Shown here: positions 6,889-13,485 of the stretch, piece after piece
Layout of the letters: every line of letters starts with the position of its first letter
How positions within the stretch are numbered: the first letter of the stretch is position 1
Source: PWND01 sp964601515
GTDB taxonomy: Bacteria > Bacteroidota > Bacteroidia > Bacteroidales > UBA7960
Direction of reading: 5' to 3'
NCBI GenBank assembly: GCA_964601515.1
Contig: CAZRNU010000052.1
Coordinates: 1 to 19,868, forward strand
DNA length: 19,868 nt
Notes under the pieces: model-generated
What the model was told of the DNA's origin: nothing
What the model saw: only the letters and a program-made list of their open reading frames with translations
Database searches by the model: none
Translations under genes and position numbers: made by a program

Positions 6889-7464
6889 TTATTTTATAAT
6901 GTCTGAATTAATTTTCCTAAAAAACTTCATAACAGATAATGACAATAAACCTTCAACTGCTGCGGCAATTATGTAGATTGAAAAAATAAATATAATTCCT
7001 TTACCGTATCCTGATAATTGAAATTCTACTGACATAAGTAGGGCCGGAATAATTACACCAACGAAACCTGCCACTATTGCCCTAAAATATTCAGGTAAGT
7101 ATTTTTGTTTCCAAACTATCCAGGCTAAAAAGGCACCTGCTCCCATATTAATCGAATTTATTCCGACAGATAGCAATCCGCCATGCTGAAATATGAATGA
7201 TTGGAATAGTAAAACTGTGAAAATAACAGGAAATGCACGCTTGCCAAGAATTATTCCAGCAATTCCGAATAAACCTGGATGTATAGAGGTGCCGGCAAAT
7301 GGAATATGAATTAGAGATACTACAAACAGAGCAGCACCGGTTATTCCCATTATTGGAATTTCTTCTGATGGGGTTTTTCTTCCGGAAAAATATATAATTC
7401 CTATTGATATTACATTAGCAGCAATGCTAATACGTGCATCAATTATTCCGTCTGCAATGTGCAT
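6889..7464 (-). CDS. nikM: ECF-type nickel/cobalt transporter substrate-specific subunit (NikM/CbiM)
   Basis: This is the metal-binding S component of the importer, 191 residues with about six or seven hydrophobic segments. It begins MHIADG, the hallmark N-terminus in which the amino group and His2 hold the metal ion. A second conserved region has IPFAGTSIHPGL with H62, matching the further metal-binding His of the family, and HGGLLSVGINSINMG (94-108), the other CbiM/NikM signature. It opens the importer genes and is followed by nikL after 17 nt. Upstream are a TACCTTTG -7 element and an inverted repeat that could be a nickel-responsive operator. Nickel rather than cobalt is inferred from the hyp context. 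Confidence 0.96.
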   Translation of the reverse strand: MHIADGIIDARISIAANVISIGIIYFSGRKTPSEEIPIMGITGAALFVVSLIHIPFAGTSIHPGLFGIAGIILGKRAFPVIFTVLLFQSFIFQHGGLLSVGINSINMGAGAFLAWIVWKQKYLPEYFRAIVAGFVGVIIPALLMSVEFQLSGYGKGIIFIFSIYIIAAAVEGLLSLSVMKFFRKINSDIIK

Positions 7465-7485
7465 TATAAAAACTCTTTATAGATA

Positions 7486-7513
7486 GTGTTACCTTTTTTT
7501 AAAAAAGTAATAC
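7486..7513 (-). promoter_or_regulatory. Candidate NikR-like operator upstream of nikM
   Basis: On the minus strand this reads GTATTA-N16-TAACAC, a 28-bp inverted repeat whose half-sites differ at one position. The 6-N16-6 layout and the GTAT...AC ends resemble the known E. coli NikR operator GTATGA-N16-TCATAC. It begins at the -7 element's last base and covers the expected transcription start, a position suited to repression. The spacer is a T/A tract that also pairs with itself, so a small hairpin or terminator is an alternative. No nikR gene is in the window. Confidence 0.45.
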
Positions 7514-7520
7514 AAAGGTA
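7513..7520 (-). promoter_or_regulatory. Candidate nikM promoter, -7 element
   Basis: TACCTTTG on the minus strand matches TAnnTTTG and lies 48 nt upstream of the nikM ATG in a 106-nt gap. No clear -33 element is seen at the usual spacing. It suggests that nikMLQO-hypAB can be transcribed apart from hypCDE. Confidence 0.55.
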
Positions 7521-7570
7521 GGATATTTTACAAAAACTTTATCTGATAATTTGAATAGAATTGCGATACT

Positions 7571-8584
7571 TTAGCAAATTCTTGGCAATTGTTCACCTGC
7601 CGGCATATCAATAATCCTTTTGCCGCCAATTTCAGTTATCAGTATTGCTTTGCCGGAGTGTCCTTCAACTACTTCACCAATGATAGAGCTGTTTTTGCCG
7701 AATTCATTATTTTTCATAACGGAAATAACTTTATCAGCATCATTTCCATCAACAACAACAATAATTTTCCCTTCATTTGCAACATAAAACGGATCAAAAC
7801 CCAGTAATTCGCACATTCCTCTAACATTTTCATTTACGGGAACTTTTGCTTCATCAACTTCAATTCCTATGTTATGATTTTCAGCTATTTCGCACAAAAC
7901 AGTAGATATGCCTCCTCTGGTAGCATCTCTCATAAATTTGACAGTGCATTCTGATTGCAGAATCTCACTTATTAAGCCATTCAAGGGGGCGCAGTCTGTA
8001 ACAATATCTGTGTGAAAATTTGCAAAGTTCCTGCTTGCCATAATTGCCATACCATGGTCGGCAATTGTTCCGTTAATTATAATTTTATCTCCTACTTTTA
8101 AATCAGATCCTGTAGAAATGTTCTTGTGCTTTTCTTGTAAAACGCCAATGCCTGCAGTATTAATAAATAATTTGTCGCACTGACCTTTATTAACAACTTT
8201 GGTGTCGCCGGTAACAATCATAACCCCTGCTTTTCTTGCTTCAGCAGCCATATCTGCAACAATTGTTTCGAGGTCTTGCATAGGGAAGCCTTCTTCAATA
8301 ATGAAACCACAGCTGAGATATTTTGGAGTTGCACCTGAAACAGCCAGATCATTCACTGTCCCACAAACAGCAAGCTTTCCGATGTTTCCTCCAGGAAAGA
8401 AAATTGGGTCAACAACGTAAGAATCTGTAGTGAATGCTAATTTGCCGCTATCAACAGTAATAATTGCTGAATCAGTTTGTTGGCGTAAAATCGGATTATC
8501 AAAATATTTTACAAATAAACTTTTAATTAAATCGTGAGAAAGTTTTCCTCCGCTGCCATGGCCTAATAATATGTTTTTTCCCAT
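7571..8584 (-). CDS. hypE: Hydrogenase maturation protein HypE
   Basis: HypE takes the carbamoyl group made by HypF on its C-terminal cysteine and dehydrates it with ATP to the thiocyanate that becomes the cyanide ligand of the [NiFe] iron. This 337-residue protein ends in PRIC, with the acceptor Cys as the last residue, so the C-terminus is intact. The N-terminus has LGHGSGGKLSHDLI; the ATP-binding part has FTTDSYVVDPIFFPGGNIG and GTVNDLAVSGA, and the C-terminal half has MRDATRGGIS, all hallmarks of the PurM/SelD/ThiL-like fold. Its ATG overlaps the hypD stop by one base (TAATG), showing translational coupling. Confidence 0.98.
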   Translation of the reverse strand: MGKNILLGHGSGGKLSHDLIKSLFVKYFDNPILRQQTDSAIITVDSGKLAFTTDSYVVDPIFFPGGNIGKLAVCGTVNDLAVSGATPKYLSCGFIIEEGFPMQDLETIVADMAAEARKAGVMIVTGDTKVVNKGQCDKLFINTAGIGVLQEKHKNISTGSDLKVGDKIIINGTIADHGMAIMASRNFANFHTDIVTDCAPLNGLISEILQSECTVKFMRDATRGGISTVLCEIAENHNIGIEVDEAKVPVNENVRGMCELLGFDPFYVANEGKIIVVVDGNDADKVISVMKNNEFGKNSSIIGEVVEGHSGKAILITEIGGKRIIDMPAGEQLPRIC

Positions 8585-9663
8585 TATCTGTTAAATCTAT
8601 AATATGCGTTACATGCTCCCTCGTGCGATACCATACAGGCACCAACCGGATTTGATGAGTTACAAACTGTTCCGAAAAGCTTACATTGGTTTGGCTTTTT
8701 TAATCCCTTTAATATTTCGCCGCAGATGCAGCCTTTTTCTTCTTTTGTTTCTTCCACTTCAACCGGAATAACTTTTTCGGCATCAAATTCACTGTATTTT
8801 TCAGCAACTCCAAGTCCGCTTAAAGGCAAAGTACCTAAGCCTCTCCACCAATCGTCTCTTAAAGAAAATACCTCATTCATTGCTTGTTGAGCTTTGATAT
8901 TTCCTTCCGGATTTACAGCCCTTTTATATTGAATTTCTACTTTAAAATCTTGATTTTCAAATTGTTTTACAAGCATGTAAACAGACTGCAGAATGTCAAC
9001 CGGTTCAAAACCTGATATCACACAACCCACTCTGTAATTTCTTGGAATAGGTTCGTAAATTTCTGTTCCGGTAATTACGCTAACATGTCCGGGTGCTATA
9101 TAACCATTAATTGCAACTCCTTCGTCAATTAGAGCGCCCATAGCAGGCGGCATAATTTTGTGAGAACTAAGCAGGGAGAAGTTTTTTAGGTTTTGTGCTT
9201 TAGCATTTATAATACCGGCAGCACTCGGCGGAGCTGTTGTCTCAAAACCAACTCCAAGAAAAACTACTTTTTTTGTCGGATTTTCAGTTGCAATTTTCAG
9301 TGCATCCAAAATTGAATAAACAATTCTTACATCAGCGCCCTTGCTTTTTTCTTCGTTAAGAGTAGAAGTAGAACCGGGAACTCTAATCAAATCGCCGTAA
9401 GTAGTAATTATTACGTCTTTTACTCTACTAAGAGCTACCGCATGATCAATAAATCTTTTACTTGTAACACAAACAGGACATCCGGGTCCGGAAACCAAGC
9501 TGATGTTTTCAGGCAGAAGCGAAGGAATGCCAAACTTTTGAATAGCCCAAGTATGGCCACCGCAAACCTCCATTAATACAATGTCTTTTTTGCTGATTTT
9601 GTTAATACTTTTTAAAAGAGAATTAACAATATCCTTGTCGCGAAATTCATCAATATATTTCAT
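8584..9663 (-). CDS. hypD: Hydrogenase maturation protein HypD
   Basis: HypD is the iron-sulfur scaffold on which, with HypC, the Fe(CN)2CO unit is assembled. The 359-residue length is normal. Conserved motifs are present: EVCGGHTWA with C34, GPGCPVC with C62 and C65 (redox-active/iron-binding cysteines), GFETTAP (139-145), SSHKIMPPAM (166-175) and GYIAPGHVS. The C-terminal [4Fe-4S] domain holds Cys at 312, 314, 327, 334, 343 and 351. It starts 60 nt after hypC and overlaps hypE by one base. No promoter-like sequence is seen in the hypC-hypD gap, so hypCDE are probably one transcript. Confidence 0.98.
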   Translation of the reverse strand: MKYIDEFRDKDIVNSLLKSINKISKKDIVLMEVCGGHTWAIQKFGIPSLLPENISLVSGPGCPVCVTSKRFIDHAVALSRVKDVIITTYGDLIRVPGSTSTLNEEKSKGADVRIVYSILDALKIATENPTKKVVFLGVGFETTAPPSAAGIINAKAQNLKNFSLLSSHKIMPPAMGALIDEGVAINGYIAPGHVSVITGTEIYEPIPRNYRVGCVISGFEPVDILQSVYMLVKQFENQDFKVEIQYKRAVNPEGNIKAQQAMNEVFSLRDDWWRGLGTLPLSGLGVAEKYSEFDAEKVIPVEVEETKEEKGCICGEILKGLKKPNQCKLFGTVCNSSNPVGACMVSHEGACNAYYRFNR

Positions 9664-9723
9664 TGGGAATGTATCCTATAGATTAGATAAATAATTGAAT
9701 GTAATACTTTGAGGCAGTGGTTA

Positions 9724-9969
9724 TTATTCTTCTAATTCAGGTTTTATCTGTTCGTTCAGATCATCAAATTCATCAAATACTTTTAGAGTTTCAATTGCTT
9801 CTTCTTCACTGATTTTTTGAATTGCAAATCCTGTGTGGAGTAATATATAATCACCAATTTTCACATCATCAAGTAATTGTAGAGATGCTTCATATTCAGT
9901 GCCACCAACAGATACTATAGCTTGATTTTCATTAATGGATAAAACCTTTGCAGGGATGCTTAAACACAT
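9724..9969 (-). CDS. hypC: Hydrogenase maturation chaperone HypC/HybG
   Basis: A small chaperone (81 residues) that binds HypD to carry the iron unit and then the hydrogenase large-subunit precursor. It begins MCLSIPAKV; Cys2, exposed after Met removal, is the essential iron-binding residue. The OB-like core has VSVGGTEYEAS and IGDYILLHTGFAIQKI, the family's conserved stretch with the G-D-Y-hL-hHxGFA pattern. The last ~20 residues are acidic (DEFDDLNEQIKPELEE). It heads hypCDE, with a TATTTTTG promoter-like element 25 nt upstream. The family call is firm; HypC and HybG cannot be told apart here. Confidence 0.97.
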   Translation of the reverse strand: MCLSIPAKVLSINENQAIVSVGGTEYEASLQLLDDVKIGDYILLHTGFAIQKISEEEAIETLKVFDEFDDLNEQIKPELEE

Positions 9970-9994
9970 AAATATTGTTTTTGAAATTGTGGTG

Positions 9995-10002
9995 CAAAAA
10001 TA
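9995..10002 (-). promoter_or_regulatory. Candidate hypC promoter, -7 element
   Basis: TATTTTTG on the minus strand matches TAnnTTTG and lies 25 nt upstream of the hypC start in the 85-nt hypF-hypC gap. T-rich sequence makes chance matches likelier here than at the other candidates, and no -33 element is evident. Confidence 0.4.
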
Positions 10003-10054
10003 CGAAATTATCCGCGAAAAATTTATTTAATGTTTTTTGCCAAATGAAATTGAA

Positions 10055-12298
10055 TTATTTCCTTGCAGCGGCAATCATTATTTGACCTAATGCAATTCCG
10101 GCATCGTTTGTAGGTATTTTTGACTGAGAATAAACATCAAACCCATTCTCTGAAAGGCGTTTTTCAACATTTGTTAGAAGATATTTATTCTGAAATGTTC
10201 CTCCGGATAATGCTACCTTCTGTATTCCGGATTCTTGTCTTGTTTTTATTGCAACTACTGTAATCACATCAACTATCGTATTATGAAATTTTGCAGCAAT
10301 ATCAGAGTGCATAACATTGTTGTTCAAATCACGAATTATTTCATCAAATGTCTTTTTCCAGGAAATAACAGCATTATAATCATATGAATACGATTCAATA
10401 CAATTCTCATTAATAATAGATTCCAGTCGCATTGGAGCTTCTGCATGGAACTTACTAACAGGGCAAAGATTTATTAATGCTGCAACTGCATCAAACAACC
10501 TTCCGGCTCCTGAAGAAAGAGGGCAATTAATTTTCTTTTCAATTGCTTCGCAAATCAATTCTCTATTCTGATTTGGAATATTCTTTAAAAACTCAAGATT
10601 ATGTTTTAAATATTCATCGCCATAATATTTATAAAGGTATGAAAGAGCTGTGCGCCATGGCTCGTGTGTTACTTTGTCGCCTCCGGGAAGGGGTATATAT
10701 TCAAAATGTGTTACTCTTTTATACCCTGAATAATCGCAAATCAAAAATTCACTGCCCCAGATATTACCATCATCTCCCAAGCCTGTTCCATCTAGTGCTA
10801 TTCCAATTACTTTTTCATCCAAATTATGTTCTGCCATGCAGGATGCAATATGCGCATGATGATGCTGAACTTTTATTACCGGAATTTTATAATCGTCTGC
10901 ATATCTAGTAGAAAGATAGTCGGGATGCATGTCCACAGCAATCACTGAAGGCTCAAATCTGAATAGTTTTTTATACTTATCTATAGTTTCAGTATAAAAA
11001 TTATATGTTTCAATGTTTTTTAAATCGCCAATATGCTGGCTTAGAATTGCCTGATTTTCTTTTCCAATACAGAAACAATTCACTAACTCTGCCCCGGTTG
11101 CTAATATTCCCTCAACATCGCGTGATATTTTCACAGGAGAAGGAGCATATCCTCTCGACCTTCTGAAAACTCTTTCTTTTTTATTCATTATACAAGCTAC
11201 TGAGTCATCAGCGCGATTATGAATATCCCGATTGTAAGTAATTACTGCATCACATATATTTCCAAGCACATTAAGGGCCTTTTCATTATCTGTGATGATT
11301 GGTTCATCAGAAATGTTGCCACTAGTAAGCACAATTGCATTTAGATTAGATTTTTCTAAAATGAGATAATGAAATGGCATATATGGCAGCATTGCGCCAA
11401 TTGTATTAAAACCTACATTTACAGATGGCGATAGTTTTTCTTTCTCTTTTACTAAAACTATTGGCCTTTTGAGAGATATTAATGATTTTTCTTCAATATC
11501 ATTGATTTCAGCGTATTGTTTTAATATATCAATGTTTGAAAACATTACTGCGAAAGGTTTTCCTTCTCTATTTTTCAACTGTCGCAGCTTTGAAACAGCA
11601 TCTTCGCAAAGTGCGTTGCAGGCAATAAAAAAACCACCAAGCCCCTTTATTGCTATTATGCCTTTATTATTCAATAACTCAGAAGTTTTTTCAACTATGG
11701 CCTTTTGTTCTGTTATAATCTTTCCTTGATAGTGAAGTGAGTATTTTGGACCACAGTTTATACATGCAACCGGCTGTGCATGAAATCTTCTGTCGAGAAT
11801 ATTTGTATATTCAGATTTGCATAACGGACACATTATGAAATCTTTCATTGTGGTTTTTTCTCTATCGTAGGGGAGGTCTTGGATAATTGTAAACCTTGGG
11901 CCGCAGTTTGTGCAGTTGATAAATGGGTAGTCTATCCTATTATGCTGAGTCTTCATATCATGAAGACAATCATTACATACAGCAATGTCAGGACTAACAT
12001 CGGTAATTGAATCAGAAACTGAAGAACTTTTTATGATTTCGAAGTTTGAGAATTCTATTTTTTCAAGTTCTGTATAAGAAATAGAATCAATATAAGATGC
12101 CGGCGGAGCCTCATTTAGGATTTGACTAATAAATGGTTCAATTCTATTTATATCGCAATTGATTATCACAACAACCCCATCATTTCTGTTTTCTACACTT
12201 CCCAAAAAGTTATTATTAATGGCAATTCTGTATATAAATGGCCTGAATCCAACGCCTTGAACAAGTCCTTTAATCTCTATCCTGTATGTTTTATCCAT
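10055..12298 (-). CDS. hypF: Carbamoyltransferase HypF
   Basis: HypF converts carbamoyl phosphate and ATP to carbamoyl-adenylate and passes the carbamoyl group to the C-terminal Cys of HypE. All four parts are present in its 747 residues: an N-terminal acylphosphatase domain with GLVQGVGFRPF (R19 catalytic); a zinc-finger region with four CxxC pairs (C108/111, C129/132, C157/160, C179/182); a YrdC-like nucleotide-binding domain (IAIKGLGGFFIACNA, and KRPIVLV then LTSGNISDEP); and a Kae1-like domain with VQHHHAHIASCMAEH and ALDGTGLGDDG. LSGGTFQNKYL near the end completes the ATP fold. It is the first gene of the minus-strand block, divergent from crcB, and is preceded by the palindromic TATCTTTG element. 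Confidence 0.98.
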   Translation of the reverse strand: MDKTYRIEIKGLVQGVGFRPFIYRIAINNNFLGSVENRNDGVVVIINCDINRIEPFISQILNEAPPASYIDSISYTELEKIEFSNFEIIKSSSVSDSITDVSPDIAVCNDCLHDMKTQHNRIDYPFINCTNCGPRFTIIQDLPYDREKTTMKDFIMCPLCKSEYTNILDRRFHAQPVACINCGPKYSLHYQGKIITEQKAIVEKTSELLNNKGIIAIKGLGGFFIACNALCEDAVSKLRQLKNREGKPFAVMFSNIDILKQYAEINDIEEKSLISLKRPIVLVKEKEKLSPSVNVGFNTIGAMLPYMPFHYLILEKSNLNAIVLTSGNISDEPIITDNEKALNVLGNICDAVITYNRDIHNRADDSVACIMNKKERVFRRSRGYAPSPVKISRDVEGILATGAELVNCFCIGKENQAILSQHIGDLKNIETYNFYTETIDKYKKLFRFEPSVIAVDMHPDYLSTRYADDYKIPVIKVQHHHAHIASCMAEHNLDEKVIGIALDGTGLGDDGNIWGSEFLICDYSGYKRVTHFEYIPLPGGDKVTHEPWRTALSYLYKYYGDEYLKHNLEFLKNIPNQNRELICEAIEKKINCPLSSGAGRLFDAVAALINLCPVSKFHAEAPMRLESIINENCIESYSYDYNAVISWKKTFDEIIRDLNNNVMHSDIAAKFHNTIVDVITVVAIKTRQESGIQKVALSGGTFQNKYLLTNVEKRLSENGFDVYSQSKIPTNDAGIALGQIMIAAARK

Positions 12299-12340
12299 TA
12301 AGTTTTTTAAAATATTCTCCTACAATAGCAAACTTTCTAA

Positions 12341-12356
12341 TACTTTTGCAAAGATA
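12341..12356. promoter_or_regulatory. Palindromic divergent promoter element for hypF and crcB
   Basis: TACTTTTGCAAAGATA reads TACTTTTG on the plus strand (12341-12348) and TATCTTTG on the minus strand (12356-12349); both match TAnnTTTG, and the core TTTGCAAA is a perfect palindrome. Exactly 50 nt separate it from the crcB ATG on one side and 50 nt from the hypF ATG on the other. One site may therefore serve both strands. No clear -33 elements are seen. Confidence 0.55.
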
Positions 12357-12398
12357 CTGAAAAGGCAATATATAGGTTTTTGATTTAGTACAATATAA

Positions 12399-12800
12399 AT
12401 GTATAAGTTTTTACTTCTGGCTTTGGGTGGAGCAATTGGGGCAATCGCAAGATATTCTTTGTCGGGATTAGTTTTTAAACAGATGCATGTTTTTGGAATT
12501 TTTCCTTATGGAACACTAGTTGTAAATGCGTCAGGTGCTTTAGTAATTGGATTTCTTTGGGGGTTATGGATTCATGGAGATATGACTTCTGCTATGGGTA
12601 CATTTATTTTTATTGGAATTCTTGGCAGCTTTACAACATTTTCTACCTTCTCACTGGAAACTATTAATCTATTTAGATTGAATGAAATAAAAATTGGGAT
12701 ACTTAATATTTTGGCTAATAATATCATTTCATTGTTGATGGTTTATTTGGGTTTTTTGTTTTCCAAAGCTTTGTTATATATTCATAAAACACTATTCTGA
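12399..12800 (+). CDS. crcB: Fluoride channel CrcB/Fluc
   Basis: CrcB is a small dual-topology inner-membrane channel that expels fluoride. At 133 residues with four hydrophobic segments it has the family length. Visible signatures are GGAIGAIARY (10-19, R18), GTLVVNASGALVIGF (38-52, with the pore Asn43) and GILGSFTTFSTFSLE (73-87), including the Phe/Thr/Ser residues that line the fluoride path (F78, T79, F81, S82). A single gene suggests a homodimer. I looked for a fluoride riboswitch upstream and saw none. It faces away from hypF across the shared palindromic promoter, and the next gene starts 99 nt downstream with its own promoter-like element. Confidence 0.95.
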   Translation: MYKFLLLALGGAIGAIARYSLSGLVFKQMHVFGIFPYGTLVVNASGALVIGFLWGLWIHGDMTSAMGTFIFIGILGSFTTFSTFSLETINLFRLNEIKIGILNILANNIISLLMVYLGFLFSKALLYIHKTLF

Positions 12801-12855
12801 GTAATTTTTTATTTTTTTTAAGTTATTTACGGATAAAATACATCAACATAAAACA

Positions 12856-12863
12856 TATTTTTG
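12856..12863 (+). promoter_or_regulatory. Candidate promoter -7 element for the pentapeptide-repeat gene
   Basis: TATTTTTG matches TAnnTTTG and lies 36 nt upstream of the ATG at 12900, in the 99-nt gap after crcB. The surrounding sequence is very AT-rich, so a chance match is possible. Confidence 0.4.
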
Positions 12864-12899
12864 TAAACATACTTTCTTTATTAATCTAAAAACATAGCA

Positions 12900-13475
12900 A
12901 TGGATTCAAATTCTAACAGAGTACTTACCGACAGAGATATTTGGTTGATGATTGCGCAAAGTTCTGTTGGGGATTCGTATAGGCCATTAAACTTAAGAGG
13001 AGCAAATATAAATGGAGCAGACCTTAGAGGAGCTGATTTATCGGGAGCCAATTTTGCAGGTGCCAATTTATCAGGCGCGAATTTATCAGGCGCAAACCTT
13101 ACAGGTGCATTTTTTGCAGATGCTGATTTGAAAGGTTCCGACTTGTCATATGCAAATCTTACTGCAGCTATGCTGCAACATGCTCAACTGCAAAATTCAA
13201 AGCTTAATCACGCAGACTTTACAGAGGCGAATCTTTCGGAAGCAAATTTGTCTGGAGCATCTCTTGAAGAAGCAGATTTCACTCGCGCCGATATGTCATC
13301 TACAGTTATAGTTTCAGCCAACATTAGAAAAGCAATATTATTTAAAGCAAATCTTTCAGGCTCTGATCTTTCAGGCTCCGATTTTAATGAAGCAAATCTG
13401 GAAAGAACATACATGAATGATGCTTTATTAAATAATGTTTTAAATCTTGAATACGCTAAAGGTTATAAAGGATAA
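12900..13475 (+). CDS. Pentapeptide-repeat protein
   Basis: The 191-residue protein has a short N-terminal segment (1-30, with TDRDIWLMIAQSS) and then 30 unbroken pentapeptides from N31 to V180, mostly A(D/N)LxG with Leu, Phe, Ile or Met at the centre. This predicts a right-handed quadrilateral beta-helix of about seven and a half coils without inserted loops, capped by LNLEYAKGYKG. There is no signal peptide or transmembrane segment, so it is likely cytosolic. DNA-mimicking Qnr/MfpA proteins share the fold, but those have projecting loops that are absent here, so quinolone protection is not supported. The next gene starts 10 nt later and is probably co-transcribed. The fold is clear; the function is unknown. 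Confidence 0.93.
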   Translation: MDSNSNRVLTDRDIWLMIAQSSVGDSYRPLNLRGANINGADLRGADLSGANFAGANLSGANLSGANLTGAFFADADLKGSDLSYANLTAAMLQHAQLQNSKLNHADFTEANLSEANLSGASLEEADFTRADMSSTVIVSANIRKAILFKANLSGSDLSGSDFNEANLERTYMNDALLNNVLNLEYAKGYKG

Positions 13476-13485
13476 GCAATTTATT

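Noticed and set aside
4801..7464. Cobalt importer CbiMNQO of a cobalamin pathway
   Set aside because: The families cannot be fully separated by motif, but flanking hypE and hypA, the NikL-type architecture and absence of cobalamin genes favour nickel.
10543..10908. 121-codon plus-strand reading frame inside hypF
   Set aside because: It is antisense to the well-supported Kae1-like domain of HypF and shows no recognisable domain.
12299..12398. Fluoride riboswitch before crcB
   Set aside because: I looked for the conserved GGCGAU-type start and pseudoknot and saw nothing similar; the region looks like a divergent promoter instead.
13447..13449. ATG at 13447 as the start of the Wzi/RemB-like protein
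   Set aside because: It overlaps the preceding gene by 29 bases and places charged residues before the signal peptide; the ATG at 13486 gives a standard signal peptide and spacing.
12900..13475. Qnr-type quinolone-resistance protein
   Set aside because: The repeats run without the loops needed by Qnr proteins; only the fold is shared.
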